From Pandoraea terrigena (GTDB lineage Bacteria > Pseudomonadota > Gammaproteobacteria > Burkholderiales > Burkholderiaceae): a stretch of 64,000 bases of DNA. Below the pieces are notes generated by a model that searched no databases, was not told where the DNA came from, and saw only the letters and a list, made by a program, of their open reading frames with translations. Location of the stretch: NCBI RefSeq assembly GCF_902459705.1, contig NZ_CABPRU010000005.1, positions 124,001 to 188,000 of the forward strand, read 5' to 3'. A program made the translations under genes and the position numbers. Shown here in pieces: positions 17,105 to 25,459 of this stretch; position 1 is the stretch's first letter, and each line of letters opens with the position of its first letter.

Positions 17105-18418
17105 TCAGGCGCGACGCAAACCGTCGTAAAACGCCTTCTCGAACTGTCCGTAGAGGTTCACCACGCGCGCATCGTAGAAGGGCAGCATCTGCGTAAAGAG
17201 CGATCCGGCGACCCGCTTGACCGGATCCACCCAGAAGTAGGTGTTCAACAACCCAGCCCAGCTCACACTGCCTGCGCTTCGTCCGTGGGGTCCTTGCTCT
17301 GTATTGATGTCAAACGACAGCCCCCACTTGTGCGCGGTGCCCGGAAACTGATCGAAGCTGTTCGACCACGACGGCTGCGCCGTCCTCATTTCCGCGACCT
17401 GCAGATCGCCAATGTGATTTCGGAACATTGTCGCGACGGTTTCGGCGCGTAGCACGCGTTCGCCGCGATACGTGCCGCCGGTCAACAGCATCTGCAGGAA
17501 CGCCATGTAGTCGCGCGGCGTGCTGAAGAGTCCGCCCCCGCCCATGAAGAATTCGGGGCGCTGGTTGGTTTCGAACGGCTCAGGCGCGAGTGAGCCGTCC
17601 GCCTGGCGCCTGTGCATGGTGGCGACGCGCTGCTTCTGCTTGCTACCGATGAGAAATCCCGTGTTGTGCATGCTCAGCGGATCGAAGATGTGCTCACGGA
17701 AGTAGACTTCCAGCGACTGATCGGTGACGGCCTCGACCAGTTTGCCGACCCAGTCCATGCTGATGCCGCACTCCCAGCGCTCGCCCGGCTCAAACTCGAG
17801 TGGCGCCGCGAATGCACCGTTCATCGAATAGCCGATGTCCGGCATGCCCGTCACCGTCTCGTACCGGCTGAGCTTGTCACTCCAGATGCTGTATGTAAAT
17901 CCGGAGGTATGCGTGAGGAGATGGCGCACCGTGATCGCATTGCGCGCAGGGCGCAGCTTGGGGTGCCCCGAGACGTCGAATCCGTCGAGGATTTGAGGCG
18001 ATTTCAATTGCGGCAGGATTTCGCCCGCAGGTTGATCCAGCCGCAGCCTGCCCTGCTCGATGCGTTGCATGCACGCGGTTGCGGTAATCGCCTTTGTCAT
18101 CGACAGGAGCCAGAAGACTGTGTCGGAACTGATGGCCTCGCCAGTGCGGGCGTTCGCCCGGCCACATGCTCCCTCGTAAACCAGTCCGCGCTCGGTTGCG
18201 CCCATAGCGACAACACCGGCAACCGTGCCGTCGTCCACTGCCCTCTGCAGGCATTGATTGATTGAACTGTAGGACGGGTGATCGGCCAGCGCGGCGTCGC
18301 CACTCGCGCGTGGCGATACTGCCCGCGCGTCGCGGCTTGCGACGCCACCAAGTGTCGCAAGAGCCAGCAGGCTCGACGCACCCTTCAGAAGACGACGACG
18401 ATCTGTTTGAACTGCCAT
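17105..18418 (-). CDS. Exported serine beta-lactamase-like hydrolase (class C/EstB family)
   Basis: 437 residues from ATG 18418 (GGAAGAAACGGAAA upstream). A Tat signal (RRRLLKGASSLLALATLGG, from residue 7) precedes the penicillin-binding-like fold. The SxxK nucleophile is S106-MTK109. HKWG near the C-terminus stands where beta-lactamases have K-T-G. These enzymes are mostly esterases or peptidases and only occasionally beta-lactamases. It heads the three-gene minus-strand set and is divergent from a LysR gene that may regulate it. Confidence 0.85.
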   Translation of the reverse strand: MAVQTDRRRLLKGASSLLALATLGGVASRDARAVSPRASGDAALADHPSYSSINQCLQRAVDDGTVAGVVAMGATERGLVYEGACGRANARTGEAISSDTVFWLLSMTKAITATACMQRIEQGRLRLDQPAGEILPQLKSPQILDGFDVSGHPKLRPARNAITVRHLLTHTSGFTYSIWSDKLSRYETVTGMPDIGYSMNGAFAAPLEFEPGERWECGISMDWVGKLVEAVTDQSLEVYFREHIFDPLSMHNTGFLIGSKQKQRVATMHRRQADGSLAPEPFETNQRPEFFMGGGGLFSTPRDYMAFLQMLLTGGTYRGERVLRAETVATMFRNHIGDLQVAEMRTAQPSWSNSFDQFPGTAHKWGLSFDINTEQGPHGRSAGSVSWAGLLNTYFWVDPVKRVAGSLFTQMLPFYDARVVNLYGQFEKAFYDGLRRA

Positions 18419-18701
18419 TTTCCGTTTCTTCCCGAATGAATGAATCGCGGCATTACAGTGCTTCAGTGATGGGCGAAAAACGCGCGCCGCGAGCGGTTTC
18501 CCGTTGAAGCGTCCAGCGGATGCTTCGATGAGACGTATTCTGGCCAGGCACTGGACGAAACAAAATGACATGGATGTCATCAGATAAGTGACAAAGCGTC
18601 ATCTATTTGGCATGATCAACGGACACGTCCACTGCTTCGCGGCGCAGCGTTCGCTTTCACGCGATCGATCGCGCTCCGCCACCGTATTAACGCGAGCAAC
18701 C

Positions 18702-19616
18702 ATGAGATCCAGTAGCGAGAAGCTTTCCGGCAGCATTAGCGTGTTCGCCGCCGTAGTGGATGCGGGAACGTTTGTGGCCGCGTCGGAGGTGATAGGAATG
18801 ACGCCGCCGGGCGTCAGTCGGGCAATTGCGCGGCTGGAAAAAAAGTTGAACATCCGGCTCTTCAGCCGGACAACGCGCTCCGTCTCCCTGACTGAAGAGG
18901 GCCGCCGCTTTTACGAGCAGGTCATGCCCCATCTCGCCGGACTTGAGGAAGCGGCGGCCGCTGCGGCAGGCGGCGCGTCCGCTGTGCGTGGAAAGCTGAG
19001 AATCAATCTGGATCCTGTCGTCTACCGGACCATTCTCGGGCAACAACTCGATGCGTTCATGGACGCACACCCCGAACTCGAAATTGAGTTCATCGCTCGC
19101 GACAGTCTTGGCGACCTCGTCATGGACGGTTTCGACCTCGCCGTGCGATTCGGCGAACCCAAAGCGTCTACCCTGATCGCGAGAAAGCTGCTCGACACCC
19201 GCATCGTGACGGTCGCAGCGCCCTCGTACGTTGCTCGCTGGGGACGGCCGGCAAAACCCGAGGACCTGCAAGCTCGAAGCCACAGATGCCTTGAATTTCG
19301 CAACCCGGAGACAGGCAAGCCGTTCCAGTGGGAATTTCATCGCAAGCGAAAACGCATTGTGGTCGACACTCAGGGACGACTCACGGTCAACGATCCGGGT
19401 GCCTTGCTCAACGCATGTCTCGCCGGTTCCGGGATTGCGCAGATGTTGCTGTTCGGTGCCGAGCCCCTGATTGCCGACGGCCGGTTGATCACTCTCTTTC
19501 CCGAATGGGTAGACGAACGGTATCCGTTATACGTCTACTACGCATCCCGGCACCACGTGCCGGCAAAGACCCGTGCTTTTCTTGACTTCGTGGTGGAACT
19601 GACAGGCAATCACTAG
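18702..19616 (+). CDS. LysR family transcriptional regulator
   Basis: 304 residues from ATG 18702; the longer frame from 18588 adds unlikely sequence. The HTH (VFAAVVDAGTFVAASEVIGM, PPGVSRAIARLEKKLNIRLF) and effector domain (LRINLDPVVYRTILGQ, FDLAVRFGEPKAS) are typical of the CrgA/DsdC-like branch. It is divergent from the serine hydrolase gene with a 283-bp gap and is the likely regulator of the hydrolase-NmrA-aldo/keto reductase set. Confidence 0.88.
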   Translation: MRSSSEKLSGSISVFAAVVDAGTFVAASEVIGMTPPGVSRAIARLEKKLNIRLFSRTTRSVSLTEEGRRFYEQVMPHLAGLEEAAAAAAGGASAVRGKLRINLDPVVYRTILGQQLDAFMDAHPELEIEFIARDSLGDLVMDGFDLAVRFGEPKASTLIARKLLDTRIVTVAAPSYVARWGRPAKPEDLQARSHRCLEFRNPETGKPFQWEFHRKRKRIVVDTQGRLTVNDPGALLNACLAGSGIAQMLLFGAEPLIADGRLITLFPEWVDERYPLYVYYASRHHVPAKTRAFLDFVVELTGNH

Positions 19617-19772
19617 CACGCCGGCACGCGCCAGTGCTGTTTCGGCGGACCGGTGAGGCAATATCGAATGGCCGGTTAAGTATGGGGTGCGGTCTGCGAT
19701 GATCCGATTCCGAACGTCCAGTTCTGGCCGTTTGCTGTCGCTCGCCAACGGCCGATGACGACTGCGGATTCA

Positions 19773-19925
19773 ACCGGTCAATGCAACAGAGTGAAGAAAT
19801 CGTTGTGCCGGTGTCTCGTAGTCTAGTGTCTTCCTAGGGCGCTCGTTCAAACGTCGGGCCACGGCATTGAGTTTGGCTTGTGAGTACACGGACAGATCAA
19901 TGCCCTTCGGCAAATATTGGCGCAG
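19773..19925 (-). pseudogene. IS30-family transposase C-terminal remnant
   Basis: Minus strand encodes LRQYLPKGIDLSVYSQAKL and LNERPRKTLDYETPAQRF, the conserved end of IS30 transposases. About 51 residues remain and the catalytic core is gone. The remnant abuts an IS3-type fragment on the other strand. Confidence 0.8.
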
Positions 19926-20018
19926 CAGTTCGAGGTGCATCCGAACCAGATCACGGAATGGAAGCGGCAGTTGCAGGAGCGCGCGGCCGACGTGTTCGGA
20001 TCGGCTGGCACCGTGTCG
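19917..20018 (+). pseudogene. IS3-family OrfA N-terminal remnant
   Basis: Plus strand encodes AQQFEVHPNQITEWKRQLQE and RAADVFGS, the HTH end of IS3-type OrfA proteins. It is truncated on both sides, by the IS30 remnant and by an integrase fragment. Confidence 0.8.
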
Positions 20019-20032
20019 AACGAGCCGCTGGT

Positions 20033-20158
20033 AGGCGACGTGCTCAAAGAGTATGAACTGAAGTTGAGTTCGACCAAGCGCGGGGCAAGATGGGAAAAAT
20101 CGCGTCTGCCCTTGATAGGTAGCAAAGAAATCGACGGTCGGAAGTTTGCCGATCTTTC
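20033..20158 (+). pseudogene. Integrase fragment related to the integrase at 4136
   Basis: Plus strand encodes VGDVLKEYELKLSSTKRGAR, WEKSRLPLIG and DGRKFADLS. It matches the core-binding part of the integrase at 4136-5140 (its 4303-4440 segment) at most positions. No catalytic domain follows. This is a second copy of the same recombinase family left inside the transposase mosaic. Confidence 0.8.
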
Positions 20159-20211
20159 GTTGTGGCGAACGGGAGTCGGCAAGATGTCGCGAGAGATTTT
20201 CGGCGCTTGCG

Positions 20212-20514
20212 TCAAGCGTGAATAGCTCGATCCGGGGTTGTCGACAGCTTGATGCCCAAGGCATGCATGACGCGCAGTATCGTGGAGAAACGAGGCTGTG
20301 CGTTTGGAGCTAGCGCCTTGTAAAGACTCTCTCTGCCAAGCCCTGCGGCGGTTGCGACTTGCGTCATGCCTTTCGCTTTGGCAACGTCCGCAATCGCGGA
20401 CAGAAAGATCGCAGGGTCATTCTCTTCGAGCGCGGCGTTGAGGTACTCGGCGATCATTTCGTCGCTGTCCAAATACTCGGAGGCATCAAAGCGTGTGATG
20501 TCGGTTTTACTCAT
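20212..20514 (-). CDS. HigA-like antitoxin (addiction module antidote family)
   Basis: 100 residues from ATG 20514. The start overlaps the toxin stop in ATGA fashion, and this decides the start. The protein has an N-terminal toxin-neutralising part (RFDASEYLDSDEMIAEYLNA) and an HTH (KGMTQVATAAGLGRESLYKA) followed by PRFSTILRVMHALGIKL, typical of the putative addiction module antidote family. It should bind the toxin and repress the operon. The gene order, toxin first, is that of higBA. Confidence 0.88.
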   Translation of the reverse strand: MSKTDITRFDASEYLDSDEMIAEYLNAALEENDPAIFLSAIADVAKAKGMTQVATAAGLGRESLYKALAPNAQPRFSTILRVMHALGIKLSTTPDRAIHA

Positions 20515-20825
20515 TTCGATCGCTCCTTCGTGATGGATTCCCACAGTGCCCTGGCTCGCGTGATATCGCCTTGCTGCGTCGACTTATTCCCTCCGCACAA
20601 AAGCAGGTAAGTGATCTCACCAGCTTGTCCGTAATACACGCGGTAACCCGGACCAAAGTCGATTCGCATTTCCCAAAGTCCAGCCCCGAGCGATTTCGAA
20701 TCACCAAAGTTGCCGCGCTCGGCGCGCTTGACGCGCATAAGAATCTTTGCCCTGGCTGCTGTATCTCTGAGCTTGCTGAGCCAAGACCGGAACTGTTCAC
20801 TCTGGTTGATGATGTACATTTTCAT
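20511..20825 (-). CDS. RelE/ParE-superfamily toxin (HigB-like)
   Basis: 104 residues from ATG 20825, preceded by GGATACA; ATG 20819 is an alternative. The sequence fits the RelE/HigB fold: FRSWLSKLRDTAARAKILMR, GLWEMRIDFGPGYRVYYG, then LLCGGNKSTQQGDITRA. Toxins of this group usually cleave mRNA at the ribosome. It is translationally coupled to the antitoxin gene. A GTATCC/GGATAC palindrome lies directly on its start region. The pair sits among mobile-element debris, where such modules commonly travel. Confidence 0.88.
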   Translation of the reverse strand: MKMYIINQSEQFRSWLSKLRDTAARAKILMRVKRAERGNFGDSKSLGAGLWEMRIDFGPGYRVYYGQAGEITYLLLCGGNKSTQQGDITRARALWESITKERSK

Positions 20826-20826
20826 T

Positions 20827-20842
20827 GTATCCGATTGGATAC
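20827..20842. promoter_or_regulatory. Palindromic operator of the toxin-antitoxin operon
   Basis: GTATCC-GATT-GGATAC is a perfect 6-bp inverted repeat ending 2 bp before the toxin ATG on the minus strand. It is the expected place for autorepression by the toxin-antitoxin complex. Confidence 0.7.
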
Positions 20843-21233
20843 GGAAAATCAATGATTGCCCCGATTTGCATTCTTATGTGCTGACCTAGTGGTTTCCAGT
20901 CGGCGAGGCGCAAATCCGATGGGATGAGCGATATGGAGCCGGAGTCCGTAGCCGTTTGAAGTTGCTCCGCCTCCTGGACACGTGAGAATCGGTCCCTTGG
21001 CGCTCAAGTCAGCGCCAAGAATGTAGTGTTAACACGCCGCTTGGTCGAGGGCGTCCGCTATGTCCGTACTGAGTCAGTCGGGGAGACAGGTGCACTAACG
21101 CTGAACCGAAGGTGTCCCCGTATCGAAAAATCGGTGGTTCGCGACGCTCCGTGCTGCTCGGTTAAACGGGGGGAGGTCACGGTATTTGGACACTCGCACG
21201 TGTTCCGGTTCGAGTCCGGGGGAGGTCACTACG
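20843..21233. other. No gene; 12-bp direct repeat and tRNA T-arm-like motif
   Basis: About 390 bp without a supported gene. GGGGGAGGTCAC occurs twice (21169-21180 and 21218-21229). Just before the second copy, TTCCGGTTCGAGTCCGGGG (21203-21221) has the stem and loop of a tRNA T-arm (stem CCGG, loop TTCGAGT), but no complete tRNA can be folded by eye. Confidence 0.45.
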
Positions 21234-22208
21234 TTAAAGATTGCGGAGAAACTCAATCAATGCGGAGTTGACGAAATCCGGCGCCTCCTGTTGCAGCCAA
21301 TGCCCTGCTCGCGGAACGACTCGAGAAGCCGACAGTTTTGGCACAATTCGGGGCATGGCGCCGATAATTTCGCGCATGCCCGGCATTGCCAGACCTGTGT
21401 CTCGCTCGCCCACAAGGTACAGGGCGGGAACCTCGACGAGCAGGCCCTCCAAAGCCGCTTGCACATCCCAATTGCGATCGAGGTTGCGGTAGTAATTCAA
21501 TCCGCCGCGAAAGCCAGAAATGCTGAATGCTTGCACAAACGCGTCGAGGTCGGTGGGCGCTAGCCATGCGGGCAACAAAGGAGGATCAATCAGAGAATCA
21601 AGGAGTCCACCACTGCGCGGCACAAGTCCGAATGGATTGGGCGTATTCGCGTCGCGGGCTCCGACGTCGCCCGATGCGGAAAAATAGATCTTGCGCAACG
21701 TTGTGGCAACGTCACGCTCAAGTTCGATTTCGGCCACCCCAGGGTCGGAGAAGTAATGCGTATAGAACCTCGCCTGGTCGGTCTGCGCAAAAAGCCGGCT
21801 CGGTGCCATCGGCGCGCGGCCCATCATGGGCACCCCGAGCGCAGCGACAGCGCGAAAACGGTCAGGCCGAAGCAACGCCGCCTGCCAGGCAATGGTCGCG
21901 CCCCAATCGTTTCCCACAACAACTGCGTCGTGCTCTCCAAGAATGTCGACGAGCGCAACCAGGTCACCGACAACGTCTAATGTTGTGTACTGTCCGATTG
22001 CCGCTGGACATTCGCTTGATCCGTAGCCACGCAGATCCGGTGCTATTGCGTGGAAGCCGGCGTGCGCAAGCGCCGCCAGTTGATGGCGCCAGGCATGCGA
22101 GGTCTCGGGAAAACCGTGACAAAGCAGCACCAGTGGGCCGTCGCCCTGTTCAGCGACATGCAGGCGAATGCCGTTTGCTTCAATAAAGGTTTGACGGTAT
22201 GCGTTCAT
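21234..22208 (-). CDS. Alpha/beta hydrolase, epoxide hydrolase type
   Basis: 324 residues from ATG 22208. The oxyanion motif HGFPE is at residues 31-35 and the nucleophile is Asp101 in GNDWGA, which marks epoxide hydrolases and haloalkane-type enzymes rather than serine esterases. The acid/base His lies in PRAGHWLQQEAP near the C-terminus. A cap domain with several Tyr (FYTHYFSD) can supply the epoxide-activating tyrosines. It is divergent from an Rrf2 gene, which probably regulates it. The substrate is unknown. Confidence 0.88.
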   Translation of the reverse strand: MNAYRQTFIEANGIRLHVAEQGDGPLVLLCHGFPETSHAWRHQLAALAHAGFHAIAPDLRGYGSSECPAAIGQYTTLDVVGDLVALVDILGEHDAVVVGNDWGATIAWQAALLRPDRFRAVAALGVPMMGRAPMAPSRLFAQTDQARFYTHYFSDPGVAEIELERDVATTLRKIYFSASGDVGARDANTPNPFGLVPRSGGLLDSLIDPPLLPAWLAPTDLDAFVQAFSISGFRGGLNYYRNLDRNWDVQAALEGLLVEVPALYLVGERDTGLAMPGMREIIGAMPRIVPKLSASRVVPRAGHWLQQEAPDFVNSALIEFLRNL

Positions 22209-22266
22209 GATGGCTCTGCCAGGGCTGGTTGCACACAAGAATTCCCAGATAGCGTAACATCAAAGG

Positions 22267-22725
22267 TTGCGCATTACCAAGTTTCCGATTATGCAACGCG
22301 ATACCCGACTGGCTCGACTTCTGCACATCCTCATCCACATGCAGCTGCGCGGAGGCGCGACCACTTCAAAGACGATTGCGCTGATGCTGCACACGAACCC
22401 CGTCGTTGTTCGCCGAACGATGGCTGCGTTACGTGAATCGGGGTATGTAAAGTCGACCGGTGGTCCTGGCGGAGGCTGGGCGCTCGCCTGTGACCTTAAC
22501 GATCTTACGGTGAGAGATGTCTACCAGGCGATCGGACATACCGCGCCGTTTGCTATCGGCCCAGCCACCGACAATCGCGCTTGTCCGGTGGAGGCGGCGG
22601 TAAATCGTCACATCAACGAAGCGTTGAGTTCAGCAGAAAATACGTTGCTTCAATTGATTGGCGAAAAGCGACTCTCCGAGATCGCGCGCGACGTGACGTC
22701 GTCAAAAGTCGTGCAGAATGACTAA
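22267..22725 (+). CDS. Rrf2 family transcriptional regulator
   Basis: 152 residues from TTG 22267 (AAAGG adjacent), or 144 from ATG 22291. HTH: RLARLLHILIHMQLRGGATT, ALMLHTNPVVVRRTMAALRE, GGPGGGWALACDLNDLTVRD. Its only two Cys residues, in WALACD and RACPVE, do not make the IscR ligand pattern. It is close in sequence and arrangement to the Rrf2 gene at 13748, whose divergent partner is a flavoprotein. TTGC (22267) and ATGCAA (22291-22296) overlap its start and may be its own operator. Confidence 0.85.
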   Translation: MRITKFPIMQRDTRLARLLHILIHMQLRGGATTSKTIALMLHTNPVVVRRTMAALRESGYVKSTGGPGGGWALACDLNDLTVRDVYQAIGHTAPFAIGPATDNRACPVEAAVNRHINEALSSAENTLLQLIGEKRLSEIARDVTSSKVVQND

Positions 22726-22731
22726 GTAATC

Positions 22732-23376
22732 TCATGGAGCACTGGAGTGGGTAGCATCGCCCGCAGTGCTCTCAAGACGCCATTCGTCTGGCGCGTAATC
22801 GACTGTCCCGAGCAGAACGCATTGGTGGCCGATGAGGTCTTCCGGACACATCGGCGCGGGCTGGGCCGCCAGATACACGGGTGACGCTGCGAGGATGCAA
22901 TGGCTGGTGCCGATGTTCTGGCTCACGTACGCGGAGTCGGGCAGCGTTCGCGTAATAACGATACCGACGTCGAGTTGTTCTTCGAGCAGATTTGGCATGC
23001 GCTGGGACAGCAGGAGATCGACTGAGACATCAGGATACGATTTTCGGTACGCGATAACGGCGCGTGTTACCAGATTGCGCCCGAGTCCGGGAACTGAGTG
23101 AACGCGCAACGTGCCACGTGGCTCAAGCAGAGCGTCACGGGCCTCGGCCTCCGCATGCTCCACGTCGGTCAGGATGGCCACGCACGGGTCGTAGAATCGC
23201 CGTCCCGCATCAGTGATGACGAGGCGGTGCGTCGAGCGCTGCAGGAGCCTCGTGTCCAGCGACTCCTCAAGCACCGAAACCGCTCGAGAGATGTTTCCAA
23301 CGGTCGTGTCGAGGTGGTTCGCTACGGCGGTGAAACTGCCCATCTCGACGACTCGTGAAAAAACTTGAACGTGCAC
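22732..23376 (-). pseudogene. LysR regulator, C-terminally truncated
   Basis: 214 residues from GTG 23376. The HTH (VFSRVVEMGSFTAVANHLDT, GNISRAVSVLEESLDTRLL) and the first half of the effector domain are normal. The frame then ends in DATHSSAP, about 80-90 residues short of the usual LysR length. The stop is 6 bp from the end of the convergent Rrf2 gene, so a rearrangement has removed the tail. In-frame sequence before GTG is closed by a TGA, so the start is also uncertain. It may still bind DNA, but effector sensing is doubtful. Confidence 0.75.
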
Positions 23377-23586
23377 TGGTTCTTGTCATTGGACGATGCG
23401 TGAGAGAAGATCGAACACTGGCGACGGGATTACGACGATTTCAGACCGCATAGCTCGCTAGGCGCTCTGACCCCGTGCGAGTTTCGACGCGCACACCTTA
23501 ACGCCGGAAATCTCCACCCCAAGGTGTTCGGTGCATCGGGGGAGGGCACGCCGGATACGCGAGTCGTTCCACAAAGGAGGAACATC

Positions 23587-24294
23587 GTGAGCGAAACAAG
23601 AACGTTTGAAGTATTCCGCTACGATCCAGACCGGGATGCCAGGCCGTACATGCAAACGTACGAGATCGAGGTGCGCTCGAGTGACAGGATGTTGCTGGAT
23701 GTCCTTGGCCGGCTCAAGGCACAAGACGAGACGCTGAGCTTCCGGCGTTCATGTCGCGAGGGCGTGTGCGGCTCGGATGCGATGAACATCAACCGCAAAA
23801 ACGGTCTCGCCTGCATCACCAACCTCAACGACCTTCCCCGCCATACGGTCCTGCGTCCGCTGCCCGGGTTGCCGGTCGTTCGCGACCTGATCGTGGACAT
23901 GACCGCGTTCTTCAAGCAGTACCACTCGATCAAGCCCTACCTGATTAACGACACGCCCCCGCCGGAGCGGGAAAGGTACCAGACGCCCGAGGAACGCGAT
24001 CAGCTGGACGGTCTGTACGAGTGCATCTTGTGCGCGTGCTGTTCCAGCGCATGTCCCTCGTACTGGTGGAATCCCGATAAGTATGTCGGTCCGGCCGGGC
24101 TCCTGCAGGCCTATCGCTTTCTGGTCGATTCCCGCGACGAGGGTACGGGTGAGCGGCTGGACAATCTTGACGATCCGTATCGTCTCTTCCGGTGTCGGAC
24201 GATACTGAATTGCACGGACGTCTGCCCCAAAGGCCTGAATCCGGCCAAGGCGATCGGGGAGATCCGCACCATGCTCGCGTGCCGGGCGAGCTGA
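23587..24294 (+). CDS. sdhB: Succinate dehydrogenase/fumarate reductase iron-sulfur subunit, orphan
   Basis: 235 residues from GTG 23587, chosen because AAAGGAGG lies 7 nt upstream. All cofactor motifs are intact: [2Fe-2S] ligands C56, C61, C76 (CREGVCGSDA, LACI), then the CxxCxxC clusters near C146-C156 (CILCACCSSACP) and C203-C213 (CRTILNCTDVCP). It would pass electrons between flavoprotein SdhA and membrane quinone. No sdhA, sdhC or sdhD gene is near, and the flanks are a truncated LysR gene and a half cupin. It may be a second sdhB carried into the region. Confidence 0.9.
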   Translation: MSETRTFEVFRYDPDRDARPYMQTYEIEVRSSDRMLLDVLGRLKAQDETLSFRRSCREGVCGSDAMNINRKNGLACITNLNDLPRHTVLRPLPGLPVVRDLIVDMTAFFKQYHSIKPYLINDTPPPERERYQTPEERDQLDGLYECILCACCSSACPSYWWNPDKYVGPAGLLQAYRFLVDSRDEGTGERLDNLDDPYRLFRCRTILNCTDVCPKGLNPAKAIGEIRTMLACRAS

Positions 24295-24525
24295 GTGACG
24301 CAACCTGACACTGGGAGGCTGGTATGGCAATGCCACGGGCGACACCGGGGGGAATTGATCGACGTTCGAACACTCGGTAATGCGTTGCAGGATGCGAAAT
24401 CGACCACCCTCATGCGGTCGGACCACCTGGAGGCTATGCGGCTCGTGCTTCCAGCGGGCAGACACATCCCCGAGCACTGGGCCCCCGGAGAAATAACCGT
24501 GCAATGTCTGGAAGGGGGGGCGTAG
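24295..24525 (+). pseudogene. Cupin domain fragment
   Basis: Begins immediately after the sdhB stop (GTG 24295). Residues from about 20 read ELIDVRTLGNALQDA, MRLVLPAGRHIPEHWAPGEI and TVQCLEGG, the first half of a small cupin protein. The frame then hits TAG after a G-run and no frame restores the second cupin motif. The gene is truncated, most likely by the deletion that produced the gene-free stretch that follows. Confidence 0.7.
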
Positions 24526-24919
24526 TCATGCGGGGTTCCTCGTGCTGACCGTTTGAATCCCGCCACCCGCTGCACATAGCAGGGGTGGGCGGGCATTGGA
24601 CTGGGTTAGCAGACCGCAGTGAACATGGCTTCACGGCACACCCGAAGGCGTCCCAATCCAAGCCCACCCGTAGTGGATGTACGTTGGATGCTGCACACGA
24701 AGGCCGCAGTACTGCGCGGCCGTGTGCCCATGGATATCGCTGTCGGGCTGCTAAACCCGGTTACGTTTGGGGCGTGACGAGGGAAAGCTTATGAGAACTT
24801 GGCGAGTGCGTTTGACCATACCCGTCAACGATCGCCTGTCAGCACCCCAATGATATAAACCCAGGCCTCCACTTTCTTCTCCCCCGAGATAACCAAGGTG
24901 CGAAGTGCCGGCTTGCATG
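24526..24919. other. No gene seen
   Basis: About 394 bp between the cupin fragment and the efflux gene. Short open frames on both strands show no family pattern. It is probably junction debris. Confidence 0.4.
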
Positions 24920-25447
24920 TTACTGAGATGCAAGGCCAGGAATCTTGTGGACGGCGACTGTGTCGTTCTCGCTCCAACCCCCGCCCAGCGACCGGTAGAG
25001 AGCAATCGCCGCTAACGCCTTGTCCCGACTGGCAAGATTGAGCGCATCCGAATCACGCAAAAATACTTCCTGCGCGGACAGCACGTCGAGGAAGTCCGTT
25101 GCGCCACCTTTGTATAGCTCATTGGCAACCTGTGCGGTCGCGTCGAGTTCGGGCAGCAACACCGAGTGCTTTTGTATCGTGAGCGACTGAGCCTGCTTGA
25201 CCCGTTCAGCCGCGGCCTTGAGGTCCAGGTTGTCGCTCAGGACCGTGTCTATCAAGTTGTCGAGCGTTGCGTCGTTGAACTGATGCCACCACACCTTCGC
25301 ATCGGTGCCGCTAGAGGGCACGTTCACCGACCACGTAGCCGGAGCAACCGCGGAAACTGAGTCCTTCAGTTCCGGATGCGTTGCCGGCTGCACCGCACAT
25401 CCCGCCATCACCAGGCTTGCCGCAGATGCCATTAAAAGAGTATTCAT
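24920..25447 (-). pseudogene. Outer-membrane efflux lipoprotein with an internal in-frame deletion
   Basis: 175 residues from ATG 25447 (GAGG upstream) instead of the usual 450-500. The lipoprotein signal (MASAASLVMAGC) and the N-terminal part (WWHQFNDATLDNLIDTVLSD, NLDLKAAAERVKQAQ) are joined directly to the C-terminal part (NELYKGGATDFLDVLSAQEV, ALAAIALYRSLGGGW). The junction is in frame near residue 110. The beta-barrel and most coiled-coil sequence are missing, so it cannot form a TolC-like channel. It is the last gene of an emrR-emrA-emrB-like operon, 12 bp after the permease stop. Confidence 0.85.
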
Positions 25448-25459
25448 GTCCAACCTCAA

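Noticed and set aside
24295-24525. Considered as an intact small cupin protein
   Set aside because: Only the first half of the cupin barrel is encoded; the second motif is absent in every downstream frame.
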